A stretch of 64,000 nt of DNA. It comes from an uncultured Christensenella sp. Lineage in GTDB: Bacteria > Bacillota > Clostridia > Christensenellales > UBA1750. Where the stretch lies: the NCBI GenBank assembly GCA_905193155.1, contig CAJJNQ010000005.1, forward strand, positions 26,895 through 90,894. Direction: 5' to 3'. Both the position numbers and the translations under genes were made by a program. Numbering within the stretch: the first letter of the stretch is position 1; each line of letters begins with the position of its first letter. Positions 25,418 through 33,741 of this stretch are shown here, piece by piece. The notes beneath the pieces are model-generated. The model had not been told where the DNA came from. It searched no databases and saw only the letters and a list, made by a program, of their open reading frames with translations.

Positions 25418-27157
25418 TTAACGCTCGCCTCCTTCAATCGCGCCGAAATGGCACATCTCCTTGCAAAGGCCGCAGCCGTTGCAAAGCGATGCATCGATCG
25501 ACACCTGACCGTTTTCCGCCTTGAGGATGGCCGGGCAGCCGATCTTCATGCACATGCCGCATTTTCTGCACTTATCCGTGTTGATTGCGCAGGGCGCGGT
25601 CTTTTTCTTGACGAGCAGCGCGCAGGGACGGCGGGCGATGATGACGGAGGGCACGTCCTTTTCGGACTCCTCCATGATGGTCTGCTCCAACTCCCTCATA
25701 TTAAAGGGATCAACCACGCGCACCGACGGCACGCCGATGGCCTCACAGAGCTTGACGACGTCAAGCTGCGGCGCAATTTCGCCGCGGACGTTGAAGCCCG
25801 TGGTTGGATTGGGCTGATGACCCGTCATGCCGGTAGTGGAGTTATCCACGATGATGACAGTGGAGTGTCCCTGATTATACACCATGTCCACAAGGCCTGT
25901 GATGCCGGAATGGACGAAGGTGGAATCGCCGATCACGGCGACGGTCTTTTTCGCAAAGTCACGACCGCGCGCCTTTTCCAGACCCAACGCCATGCCGATG
26001 GACGCGCCCATGCATACCACAGAATCCACCGCGGCCAGCGGAGGCATTGCGCCCAGCGTGTAACAGCCGATATCCGCCGCGACGGTCAGTCCGAGCTTTT
26101 TGAGCACATAGAACACCGCTCTGTGCGGGCAGCCGGGGCAGAGCACCGGCGGGCGCATCGGGACGCCCTGGGTTTCGGCCGGACCGCAATCGGCCTCGCC
26201 GCCGAAGAGACGACCCACCTTGCGCACGAACAGTTCGCCCTGCAAGCCGGTTTTGTCCTTGCCGGAACAGGGGATGCCCATGGCCTTGATCGCGTCCTCA
26301 AAGAAGGGCTCCAGCTCCTCCACCACGAGCAGCTGATCGACCTTCGAAGCAAAATCGCGAATCAGCTTTTCAGGCAGCGGATAGACCATGCCGAGCTTGA
26401 GCACGGAGGCATTCGGCAGTGCTTCCTTAACATACTGATAGGCGGAACCCGAACAGACCACGCCGACTTTGGTATCCGCCATCTCCACGCGATTGAAGCC
26501 GAGGGCATCAATCTCCTCTTCCAGCTTCTTTTCGCGCGCTTCGACCACAACGTGACGGCCCTTGGCGTTGCCGGGCATCATGACGTATTTCTTGATGTCC
26601 TTCTCGTAATCCTTGAGCGGGATCTCCTGACGCACGCCTTCTTCCACAAGAGATCTGGCGTGCGCAATGCGGGTCACGAGGCGCAGCATCACGGGCGTGT
26701 CGTATTTTTCGGAGATTTCGAAAGCGCGCATCACATACTCGCGGCACTCGGCGCTGTCGGCAGGTTCGAGCATCGGGACGTGTGCGCTGCGGGCGTAAAA
26801 GCGGCTGTCCTGCTCGTTCTGAGAGGAGTGCATGCCGGGATCGTCCGCCGCGACGAGCACAAGGCCGCCGCGCACGCCGGTATAGGCCGCGGTAAACAGC
26901 GGGTCGGCCGCCACATTGACGCCGACGTGCTTCATGCAGCAGATGGCTCTGGCGCCGCCCATCGACGCGCCGATGGCCACTTCGAGGGCGACCTTTTCGT
27001 TGGGCGCCCATTCGCAGTAGACCTCATCCTTGGAATACTTCGCCATGTTTTCGGTAATTTCGGTAGAGGGCGTTCCGGGATAGGCGACGGCGACGCGCAC
27101 GCCCGCTTCGTAAGCGCCTCTGGCAACAGCTTCGTTGCCCAGCATCAGTTCTTTCAT
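25418..27157 (-). CDS. iorA: Indolepyruvate ferredoxin oxidoreductase, alpha subunit
   Basis: A 579-aa subunit holding the pyrimidine and thiamine-diphosphate domains and two 4Fe-4S clusters. The N-terminal AYPGTPSTEITENMAKY and GGARAICCMKHVGVNVAADP are IorA hallmarks. The TPP-binding segment is VIGDSTFVHSGITGLVDM followed by IVDNSTTGMTG. The C-terminal ferredoxin domain has CRKCGMCMKIGCP and CNGCGLCKEMC. A Cys-rich CPGCPHRAVFY motif sits near residue 345. It is the second gene of the operon, 11 bases after the first paaK. Works with IorB; reduced ferredoxin would feed Rnf, encoded at the other end of this window. Confidence 0.95.
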   Translation of the reverse strand: MKELMLGNEAVARGAYEAGVRVAVAYPGTPSTEITENMAKYSKDEVYCEWAPNEKVALEVAIGASMGGARAICCMKHVGVNVAADPLFTAAYTGVRGGLVLVAADDPGMHSSQNEQDSRFYARSAHVPMLEPADSAECREYVMRAFEISEKYDTPVMLRLVTRIAHARSLVEEGVRQEIPLKDYEKDIKKYVMMPGNAKGRHVVVEAREKKLEEEIDALGFNRVEMADTKVGVVCSGSAYQYVKEALPNASVLKLGMVYPLPEKLIRDFASKVDQLLVVEELEPFFEDAIKAMGIPCSGKDKTGLQGELFVRKVGRLFGGEADCGPAETQGVPMRPPVLCPGCPHRAVFYVLKKLGLTVAADIGCYTLGAMPPLAAVDSVVCMGASIGMALGLEKARGRDFAKKTVAVIGDSTFVHSGITGLVDMVYNQGHSTVIIVDNSTTGMTGHQPNPTTGFNVRGEIAPQLDVVKLCEAIGVPSVRVVDPFNMRELEQTIMEESEKDVPSVIIARRPCALLVKKKTAPCAINTDKCRKCGMCMKIGCPAILKAENGQVSIDASLCNGCGLCKEMCHFGAIEGGER

Positions 27158-27168
27158 AATTTATCTCC

Positions 27169-28458
27169 TTATCGCAGGTCGGTCACGCGCTTGGCCTTGC
27201 CCTCAAAGCGCTTGAGGGTGTTGGGCGAAACAAGAGTGACTTTCGCGTCAATCTGCAAAACAACCTTGAGCTTATCGTGAATCTTCTTGGTGAGCGCTTC
27301 CAGTTCGCCGTAGGCTTCCAACAGGCTTGCGTCGGTCAGCTCCACCTTGACCTCGATCTGATCCATGAAGCCCTTCTTGGTGACGACGATCTCGTAGTGC
27401 GGGCCAATGCCCTCCATGCCGATGAGCGCGCTCTCGATCTGAGAGGGGAACACGTTGACGCCGCGGATGATGAGCATATCGTCGCTGCGGCCGGCAATCT
27501 TCTGCATGCGCATGGTGGTGCGGCCGCATTTGCACGGTTCTTTGATCAGGCGGGTGATGTCGTGCGTGCGGTAGCGCAGCAGCGGCAGCGCCTGCTTTTT
27601 GAGCGGCGTGACGACCAGCTCGCCCCACTCGCCTTCCGGCACGGGTTCGCCGGTTTCGGGATCGACCACTTCGCAATAGAAGTAGTCCTCATTGATGTGC
27701 ATGCCGCATTTTTCGGTGCACTCCCCCGAAACGCCGGGGCCGACCAGTTCGCTCATGCCGTAGTTTTCCGTCGCAGTGATGTGCCAGCGGCGCTCCAATT
27801 CCCGACGCATTTCTTCCGTAGAGCCCTCCGCGCCGAACAGACCGGTGCGCAGTTTAATCTTATCCATCATGCCCATGCGCTCAGCGACTTCCGCCATGTA
27901 GAGCGCGTAAGAGGGCGTAGCCACCAACAGCGTCGTGCCAAAGTCTGCCATCAGATTGATCTGGCGCTCGGTATTGCCAGACGAAATCGGAATAACCGCC
28001 GCGCCGATCTTGCTCAGACCCTGATGCAGCCCCAGCGCGCCGGTGAACAGACCGTAGCCAAAAGAAATCTGCGCGATGTCCTCATCGGTCGCTCCGCCCG
28101 CGGCCGCCAAGCGCGCCACGCAGGTGGACCACATCTCGATATCGTCGCGCGTATAGCCCACCACAGTCGGTCGGCCCGTGGTGCCGGAGGAGGCATGGAT
28201 GCGGACGATTTCCTTCATCGGCACGGCAAACAGGTCGTAAGGGTAATGATCGCGCAGGTCGTCCTTGACCGTAAAGGGCAGGCGGCGGATGTCATCCAGA
28301 GATTGGATATCCTCCGGCTTGATGCGGAGCGCGTCCAATCGTTCTTTATACATGGGCACACGCTCGTAAACATAGGCCACCGTCTCCTGCAAACGCTTCA
28401 GTTGCAGCGCCTCCATTTCGGCACGACCCATCGTTTCGATTTCCGGCTGGTAAATCAT
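27169..28458 (-). CDS. paaK: Phenylacetate-CoA ligase (first copy)
   Basis: A 429-aa AMP-forming arylacetate-CoA ligase. Motifs: HASSGTTGRPTVVGYT, SFGYGLFTGALGLHQGLSKI, ENYGMSELVGPGVSGEC, CKCGRTTMRMQKIAGRSDDM, and IIRGVNVFPSQIE. It is first in the operon after a promoter and a GC-rich hairpin leader, and directly upstream of iorA. In several archaea and Clostridia a PaaK homologue next to ior is thought to work in the ATP-forming direction; ADP-forming acetyl-CoA synthetase genes, the alternative, are not seen here. Which direction holds in this organism cannot be decided from sequence. Confidence 0.93.
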   Translation of the reverse strand: MIYQPEIETMGRAEMEALQLKRLQETVAYVYERVPMYKERLDALRIKPEDIQSLDDIRRLPFTVKDDLRDHYPYDLFAVPMKEIVRIHASSGTTGRPTVVGYTRDDIEMWSTCVARLAAAGGATDEDIAQISFGYGLFTGALGLHQGLSKIGAAVIPISSGNTERQINLMADFGTTLLVATPSYALYMAEVAERMGMMDKIKLRTGLFGAEGSTEEMRRELERRWHITATENYGMSELVGPGVSGECTEKCGMHINEDYFYCEVVDPETGEPVPEGEWGELVVTPLKKQALPLLRYRTHDITRLIKEPCKCGRTTMRMQKIAGRSDDMLIIRGVNVFPSQIESALIGMEGIGPHYEIVVTKKGFMDQIEVKVELTDASLLEAYGELEALTKKIHDKLKVVLQIDAKVTLVSPNTLKRFEGKAKRVTDLR

Positions 28459-28539
28459 GGTTTCTTCCTCTTTTCTACCGTTCTTCCGTCATGATGCGAT
28501 GCGCGGCGGCCTGCGGCCGCCGCGCATTGGATAGATTTT

Positions 28540-28568
28540 ATTATACTCATTTTATGCATCTTTGCAAA
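28540..28568 (-). promoter_or_regulatory. Promoter of the paaK-ior operon
   Basis: Minus strand TTTGCA (28563-28568), 17-base spacer and a perfect TATAAT (28540-28545). The leader of about 75 bases includes the GC-rich hairpin at 28499-28527. Confidence 0.65.
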
Positions 28569-28710
28569 GACCTAAATCGCGCTTTTGCTTTTTCTGCTCT
28601 ATTTCATGTATCAAGACTGTGAATAAAAAGCGCGGCCTTTGCCAAGGCTAATCCAGACCGGAGATTTCTATTCAAGTTTCATGACAAGTTTGATAAATTA
28701 TAATTTAATA

Positions 28711-28739
28711 TTGACAACTAATTATCAATATGATATTCT
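28711..28739 (+). promoter_or_regulatory. Promoter of the alcohol dehydrogenase with overlapping palindrome
   Basis: Perfect -35 TTGACA (28711-28716), 17-base spacer and TATTCT (28734-28739). The 18-base sequence TTGACAACTAATTATCAA (28711-28728) is an imperfect palindrome whose half-sites TTGACAA/TTATCAA resemble those bound by the NADH sensor Rex (TTGTTAA-N4-TTAACAA). It would cover the -35 element. Confidence 0.5.
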
Positions 28740-28795
28740 TTGCACAGATATAAATTTTCTGCCGCTGCGCAGAAACGAGAAAGGATGGTTTCATT

Positions 28796-29968
28796 ATGGC
28801 ACGTTTTACGCTTCCCTGTGATCTCTATTTCGGCAAGGGTGCAATGGAAGAGCTGCGCACCGCGCTTGCCGGATACAAAAAGGGCTTCATCGTCGTGGGC
28901 GGTCACTCGATGCAGAAGAACGGCTTTCTGGCTAAGCTGGAAAATATCCTGCACGAGGCCGGTCTGGAGACGCAGGTCTTTGAAGGCGTCGAGCCCGATC
29001 CTTCTGTCGAAACCGTGATGCGCGGCGCGCAGGCGATGCGCGATTTCCAGCCCGACGTGATTCTCTCCATCGGCGGCGGTTCCCCCATGGACGCAGCCAA
29101 GGCGATGTGGGTGTTCTACGAGCATCCCGAAAAGACCTTTGACGACATCAAGGATCCCTTCACCATCCCGAAGCTGCGCAACAAGGCCATCTTCGCAGCC
29201 ATCCCCTCCACCTCCGGCACCGCGTCGGAAGTGACGGCCTTCTCGGTCATCACCGACTACAAGACGTTGGTCAAGTACCCTCTGGCGGACTTCAACATCA
29301 CGCCCGATATCGCCATTCTGGATGAGGACATCCCGTTGACGATGCCCAGGACGCTGACCGCGCACACCGGCATGGACGCGCTGACCCACGCCATCGAGGC
29401 CTATGTGGCGGGTCTGCATTCCGATTTCTCCGATCCGCTGGCGCTCAAGGCGATCCAGATGATTTTCGATTACCTGCCCGCTTCCTACAACGGCGATGAA
29501 ACCGCGCGCGGCAAGATGCACGTCGCACAGTGCCTGGCAGGCATGGCTTTCTCCAACGCGCTGCTCGGCATTGCCCATTCGCTGGCCCACAAGGTCGGCG
29601 CACAGTATGAAATCCCGCACGGCTGCTGCAACGCAATCCTGCTGCCCAACGTCATCCGCTACAACTCCAAGGCCTGCTTAAGCCGCTATGCGGACATCGC
29701 CCGCTACATCGGCCTGACCGGCAAGGATGATCAGGAGCTGACGGATAAGCTGGTGGAAAAGGTCGAGCAGCTGAACAAGACCGTCGATATTGCACCCAGC
29801 TTCCGCGAGCACGGCGTGACGGACGAAAAGTTCAACAGCACCATCGACTTTGTCGCACAGCAGGCTTTCGGCGATCCCTGCACCGGCTCCAACCCGCGCC
29901 AGACCTCGCCCGAAGATCTCAAAAAGATCCTGATCTGCTGCCTGGACGGCAAAAAGGTCGATTTCTGA
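28796..29968 (+). CDS. Iron-containing alcohol dehydrogenase
   Basis: A 390-aa group III (Fe-dependent) NAD(P)-linked alcohol dehydrogenase, reducing aldehydes to alcohols during fermentation. Motifs: ILSIGGGSPMDAAKAMW for nucleotide binding, AIPSTSGTASEVTAFSVI, and the metal-binding region with HTGMDALTHAIEAYV, HSLAHKVGAQYEIPHG and CCNAILLPNVIRYN. AAAGGA lies upstream of the ATG. It is monocistronic, between a strong promoter and a strong terminator. The natural substrate (ethanol, butanol, aryl-alcohols) is not determinable. The adjoining aryl-pyruvate operon makes aromatic aldehydes conceivable. Confidence 0.94.
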   Translation: MARFTLPCDLYFGKGAMEELRTALAGYKKGFIVVGGHSMQKNGFLAKLENILHEAGLETQVFEGVEPDPSVETVMRGAQAMRDFQPDVILSIGGGSPMDAAKAMWVFYEHPEKTFDDIKDPFTIPKLRNKAIFAAIPSTSGTASEVTAFSVITDYKTLVKYPLADFNITPDIAILDEDIPLTMPRTLTAHTGMDALTHAIEAYVAGLHSDFSDPLALKAIQMIFDYLPASYNGDETARGKMHVAQCLAGMAFSNALLGIAHSLAHKVGAQYEIPHGCCNAILLPNVIRYNSKACLSRYADIARYIGLTGKDDQELTDKLVEKVEQLNKTVDIAPSFREHGVTDEKFNSTIDFVAQQAFGDPCTGSNPRQTSPEDLKKILICCLDGKKVDF

Positions 29969-29992
29969 TTTTGTTTTCACAAATCCCTTTCG

Positions 29993-30023
29993 GAGGACGC
30001 GCCGCAGCGCGTCCTCTTTTTTT
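29993..30023 (+). terminator. Terminator of the alcohol dehydrogenase
   Basis: Perfect stem GAGGACGCGC / GCGCGTCCTC with a CGCA loop, followed by seven T, 25 bases after the stop codon. Confidence 0.93.
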
Positions 30024-30058
30024 ACACGTTTTCACTTTCGCCCCGGAGCGGCAGGCTG

Positions 30059-30064
30059 TATAAT
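30059..30064 (+). promoter_or_regulatory. -10 element upstream of aroK
   Basis: Perfect TATAAT 40 bases before the aroK start. The -35 at 17-base spacing is weak (TTTCGC). Confidence 0.4.
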
Positions 30065-30103
30065 ACCCGCATAAAAAATGCTTCCAAACGGGAGGATTCA
30101 TCC

Positions 30104-30616
30104 ATGACGGGCAATAAGAATCTCGTACTGATCGGCATGCCGGGCAGCGGCAAGAGCACCGTGGGCGTGCTCTGCGCCAAGGCGCTGGGGATGCCTTTTC
30201 TCGATACCGACCTTGCCATCCAGCAAAAGACCGGCAAGCTCCTGCAAAAATCCGTAGACGAATTGGGCGCGGAGGGCTTTCTGGCGATGGAAGAGCAGGT
30301 TATTATCTCTTTGGACTGTGAAAACACCGTGCTGGCCACCGGCGGCTCCGTCGCCCTGGAGGACAACTCCATGGCGCATCTGAGGGAACGCGGCGTGGTG
30401 TTTTATCTTTCCCTTCCATATAAAGAAATCGAGCGGCGGCTGCGCAACATCGCCACGCGCGGCATCGCTATGGGTCCCGGAGAAAGCCTGAAAACCCTCT
30501 ATGATTACCGCGTGCCGCACTACGAAAAATGGGCGGATGTGGTCATCGAAGGGTGCGGACAGACGTTGGAAGAAACCGTGCAGGCCGTCGTCTCCGCCTG
30601 GCGCGCTATGAACTAA
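30104..30616 (+). CDS. aroK: Shikimate kinase
   Basis: A 170-aa cytoplasmic kinase phosphorylating shikimate in aromatic amino-acid synthesis. Walker A GMPGSGKST at residues 11-19, the DTD motif in FLDTDLAIQ, and the GG motif in VLATGGSVALED are those of AroK. The C-terminal lid segment RNIATRGIAMGP differs from the usual R-PLL pattern. That, together with its isolation from other aro genes, leaves open a related small-molecule kinase such as gluconokinase. GGGAGGA precedes the start. The gene stands alone between two promoters. Confidence 0.82.
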   Translation: MTGNKNLVLIGMPGSGKSTVGVLCAKALGMPFLDTDLAIQQKTGKLLQKSVDELGAEGFLAMEEQVIISLDCENTVLATGGSVALEDNSMAHLRERGVVFYLSLPYKEIERRLRNIATRGIAMGPGESLKTLYDYRVPHYEKWADVVIEGCGQTLEETVQAVVSAWRAMN

Positions 30617-30630
30617 TCGTTCATTTTATC

Positions 30631-30659
30631 TTTACAAAGGCCGCAAAATGCCGTATACT
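30631..30659 (+). promoter_or_regulatory. Promoter of the sodium:solute symporter
   Basis: TTTACA (30631-30636), 17-base spacer, TATACT (30654-30659). A leader of about 95 bases follows, with a hairpin GGCTC/GAGCC near 30679-30695 and the perfect palindrome GCCGCCCGCGGGCGGC. No known riboswitch was recognised. Confidence 0.65.
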
Positions 30660-30759
30660 CTTCTGCGTAGCATGGATGGCTCGATGAGTGAGCCGTTTTG
30701 CCGCCCGCGGGCGGCGCAATTCCCCAAGGCAGAATGGAAGAACGGAAGGTGGGTCTTTG

Positions 30760-32208
30760 ATGAAGTGGGTCTTTTTGTCTCTTTACCTCGTAGCGATTGT
30801 TGTGATCGCCGTGCTTTCCTCGCGGAAAGTGAAAAGCCTTAACGATTTTCATCTGGGCGGCAGAAATGTAGGTCCCTGGCTGTCTGCGTTCGCATACGGC
30901 ACGACCTATTTTTCTGCCGTCATTTTTGTCGGCTATGCAGGCAAGCTGGGCTGGAACTTCGGCACGGCGGCCAGCTGGATCGGCATCGGCAACGCGCTGA
31001 TCGGCTCGGCACTTGCCTGGGCCGTGCTGGGCAACCGCACGCGCACCATGACGCAGAATCTCGGCGCAACCACCATGCCGGAGTTCTTCGAGATGCGCTA
31101 CGACTCGAAGTTTCTCAAAATTGCGGTCGCGCTGGTGATCTTCGTGTTCCTTGTGCCCTACTCCGCGTCGGTCTATCAGGGCCTTGGCTATCTGTTTGAA
31201 TCGACGTTCGGGCTTCCGGTGGAGGTCTGTATGATCGCCATGGCGGTCTTTACGCTGATTGCGGTGTTTCTGGGCGGATATCTCGGTTCGGTGCTGATCG
31301 ACTTTGTGCAGGGCATCGTGATGATCGCAGGTGTATGCCTGATGATGATTTTCTTATTTAATAAAATGGGCGGCGTGCAGACGGCGTTTTCCAGCCTGAA
31401 GGCGATCGATCCCGAGTTGGTCTCCGCCGTCGGTCCTTCGCCGCTGAACCTTTTGTGGATGGTCTGCCTGACCTCGTTCGGCGTATGGGGGCTGCCGCAG
31501 ATGGTGCACAAGTTCTATGCCATCCGCGACAGACGCTCGGTCAGAATCGGTGCAATCGTCTCTACCCTGTTCGCCACGCTCATCGGCGGGTGTGCCTATC
31601 TTGCCGGATCGTTCTCGCGCGTGGTGCTGAACATCAGCGACCCCGCGGCGGTGGGCGGCGTGGACAAGCTCGTGCCGGAGATGCTCTTTGCCTCGATGCC
31701 GGAATGGATGCTGGGGCTGATCGTGGTGCTGGTATTGTCCGCATCGATGTCTACGCTGCAATCGCTGGTCATGGTGTCCTCCTCCGCCATTGCCATCGAC
31801 CTGGTCAAGGGCGTATTCAAGCCGAACATGAGCGATAAGGCGGTTAAAGGCCTGATGCGCGGGCTGTGCGCAGCATTCGTCGTGGTATCGCTGATCATTG
31901 CACTGGGGCAGGTCGCGGAGATCGTGACGCTGATGAGCATGAGCTGGGGCACGGTGGCCGGCTGCATTTTGGGGCCGTATCTGTTCGGCGTAGTGAGCAA
32001 GCGCGCCAACAAGCGGGGCGCGATCTGCGGTTTTTCTGCCGGACTGCTGCTCTCCATCGCCCTGACGATTGCGCTGGGCACGGGTCAGGCGCCGATGATC
32101 GGCTGCCTTTCGATGCTGGCCTCCGTCGTGGTCACGCCGCTGGTTTCGCTTCTCGCACCCGCGCCCGATCAGGCGCTGATCGCCTGTGCGTTTGCAAAGG
32201 GCAAATAA
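30760..32208 (+). CDS. Sodium:solute symporter family permease
   Basis: A 482-aa membrane protein of the SSS family, taking up an organic solute with Na+. The start MKWVFLSLYLVAIVVIAV is preferred because GGAAGGTGGG lies upstream and the earlier in-frame ATG at 30688 lies in the leader. About 13 hydrophobic segments are seen, with the typical KSLNDFHLGGRNVGPWLSAF in the first loop and VLSASMSTLQSLVMVSSSA in the Na+-binding region. The Na+ gradient needed could be provided by Rnf if that complex pumps Na+ here. The substrate (proline, pantothenate, carboxylate, sugar) cannot be read from context, since no metabolic partner gene adjoins it. Confidence 0.9.
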   Translation: MKWVFLSLYLVAIVVIAVLSSRKVKSLNDFHLGGRNVGPWLSAFAYGTTYFSAVIFVGYAGKLGWNFGTAASWIGIGNALIGSALAWAVLGNRTRTMTQNLGATTMPEFFEMRYDSKFLKIAVALVIFVFLVPYSASVYQGLGYLFESTFGLPVEVCMIAMAVFTLIAVFLGGYLGSVLIDFVQGIVMIAGVCLMMIFLFNKMGGVQTAFSSLKAIDPELVSAVGPSPLNLLWMVCLTSFGVWGLPQMVHKFYAIRDRRSVRIGAIVSTLFATLIGGCAYLAGSFSRVVLNISDPAAVGGVDKLVPEMLFASMPEWMLGLIVVLVLSASMSTLQSLVMVSSSAIAIDLVKGVFKPNMSDKAVKGLMRGLCAAFVVVSLIIALGQVAEIVTLMSMSWGTVAGCILGPYLFGVVSKRANKRGAICGFSAGLLLSIALTIALGTGQAPMIGCLSMLASVVVTPLVSLLAPAPDQALIACAFAKGK

Positions 32209-32241
32209 TTTCTTTACAAAATTTTTATTCCCATCCTGCGG

Positions 32242-32272
32242 AAAAGGCGGATTTATATCCGCCTTTTCTTTT
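32242..32272 (+). terminator. Terminator of the symporter gene
   Basis: Perfect 11-bp stem AAAAGGCGGAT / ATCCGCCTTTT (32242-32252, 32257-32267), then CTTTTT. It directly abuts the -35 of the next gene. Confidence 0.88.
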
Positions 32273-32299
32273 TACATTTGCCCGTGAGTATGATATAAT
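32271..32299 (+). promoter_or_regulatory. Promoter of the CBS-domain membrane protein
   Basis: TTTACA (32271-32276), 17-base spacer ending TGA, and a perfect TATAAT (32294-32299), giving an extended -10 (TGATATAAT). Confidence 0.75.
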
Positions 32300-32333
32300 A
32301 AAAATAATTCGAATTTCAAAAGGGGGAATTCCT

Positions 32334-33686
32334 GTGCCTGCGGACCCTATATGGGGGCAACTGATTCTACAAGTCATTTTGATCGCGGTCAACGCATTCT
32401 TCGCCGCTGCGGAGATCGCCGTGATCAGCCTGGACGAAAACAAACTTCGTGTCCGAGCGGAAAACGGCGATAAAGACGCCGTCCGGATGCTCAAGCTGGT
32501 TTCGTCGCCGTCCGGCTTCCTCTCCACCATCCAGATCGCCATAACGCTTGCCGGCTTTCTGGGATCGGCTTTCGCGGCGGATAATTTCGCCGGCCCGATG
32601 GTCGAAGCATTGATGAAGACGAACGCCTTCGGCAACATGAATCAGAACGTCCTCAATACCGTCTGTGTGATCCTGATTACCATCATCCTCTCCTATTTCA
32701 CGCTGGTTTTCGGCGAACTCGTTCCCAAGCGCGTCGCCATGCAGAAGACCGACGCGGTGGCCAAGGTGGTCAGCGGCGTGATTCTGGGCTTTTCCACCGT
32801 GATGAAACCGCCGGTCTGGCTGCTGACGGTTTCCACCAACGGCGTGCTTCGTCTCTGCCGCATTGATCCCAATGCGCAGGAAGACAGCGTCACCGAGCAG
32901 GACATCCGCATGATGGCCGATATCGGTGAAGAAAAGGGTTCCATCACCGAGACCGAAGGCGAGATGATCGACAACATCTTCGAGTTCAACAACCACACCG
33001 CCTTCGACGTCATGACCCACCGCACCGACGTGATCGCCATCAGCGCGGACGCAACGGACGAGGAGATTTTGCGCACCATCCGCGAATCCGGTCTGTCGCG
33101 CATCCCGGTGTACGAAAAGACCATCGACGATGTGATCGGCATCCTGCGCGTGAGAGAATACCTGCTCTACCGCGCGGTGGATGACAACCGCACCCTGCGC
33201 GAGATGCTGCATACGCCCAATTTCGTGCCTGAGAGTGTGCGCACCGACGTGCTCTTCCGCTCCATGCAGCAGAAGAAAAACCACATCGCCATCGTCGTAG
33301 ACGAATACGGCGGGGTGAGCGGTCTGGTGACGATGGAAGACCTGCTGGAAGAGATCGTGGGCAATATCTACGACGAATACGACCCGCAGGTGGAGCAGGC
33401 GGTCGCCAAGATCGGCGACAACCTCTGGCGCGTTTCCGGCATCTGCGAGCTTTCCGTGCTGTCCGAGGCGCTGGATACGCCGCTGCCGCTGGATGAGGAT
33501 TACGATACGCTGAGCGGTCTGGTGTTCTCTCAGCTCTCCTCCATCCCGCAGGACGGTTCGCATCCCGAGCTGGATGTAGCCGGTCTGCACATCTATGTGG
33601 AAGAAATCTCCGACCACCGCGTCGAATGGGCGCAGGTGAGCAAGCTCTATCCCGAAAGCGACGCTCCCGAAGCGGAAGCTGATTAA
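32334..33686 (+). CDS. CNNM/CBS-domain membrane protein (HlyC/CorC family)
   Basis: A 450-aa protein with an N-terminal CNNM transmembrane domain (DUF21, about residues 1-185, AAAEIAVISLDENKLRVRAE). Two CBS domains follow (about 205-330, FDVMTHRTDVIAISAD and YGGVSGLVTMEDLLEEIVGNIYDEYD), then a C-terminal CorC_HlyC domain. The start is the GTG at 32334, seven bases after AGGGGG; the frame extends back into the symporter gene but without signals. Family members take part in Mg2+/Co2+ efflux or membrane integrity; the old hemolysin label is not a function to rely on. Monocistronic, with its own promoter and terminator. Confidence 0.92.
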   Translation: MPADPIWGQLILQVILIAVNAFFAAAEIAVISLDENKLRVRAENGDKDAVRMLKLVSSPSGFLSTIQIAITLAGFLGSAFAADNFAGPMVEALMKTNAFGNMNQNVLNTVCVILITIILSYFTLVFGELVPKRVAMQKTDAVAKVVSGVILGFSTVMKPPVWLLTVSTNGVLRLCRIDPNAQEDSVTEQDIRMMADIGEEKGSITETEGEMIDNIFEFNNHTAFDVMTHRTDVIAISADATDEEILRTIRESGLSRIPVYEKTIDDVIGILRVREYLLYRAVDDNRTLREMLHTPNFVPESVRTDVLFRSMQQKKNHIAIVVDEYGGVSGLVTMEDLLEEIVGNIYDEYDPQVEQAVAKIGDNLWRVSGICELSVLSEALDTPLPLDEDYDTLSGLVFSQLSSIPQDGSHPELDVAGLHIYVEEISDHRVEWAQVSKLYPESDAPEAEAD

Positions 33687-33689
33687 TAA

Positions 33690-33737
33690 AAAAAAGAAGG
33701 CTTCGCCGCAAAAATCTGCGGTAAAGCCTTCTTTTTT
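33690..33737. terminator. Bidirectional terminator, CBS protein / YwaF-like gene
   Basis: Outer arms AAAAAAGAAGGCTT (33690-33703) and complement (33724-33737), with an inner CCGCA/TGCGG pair; T runs on both strands between convergent genes. Confidence 0.9.
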
Positions 33738-33741
33738 ATAC

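Larger units (their letters stand above)
28459..28795. other. Divergent intergenic region, arylacetate operon / alcohol dehydrogenase
   Basis: No gene. It contains a perfect 13-bp GC-rich inverted repeat (28499-28511 with 28515-28527) in the leader of the paaK operon, the paaK promoter (28540-28568), and the alcohol dehydrogenase promoter with an overlapping palindrome (28711-28739). Between the promoters, CGCGCTTTT (28578-28586) is repeated inverted at 28626-28634; it may be a regulator site or chance. Confidence 0.6.
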
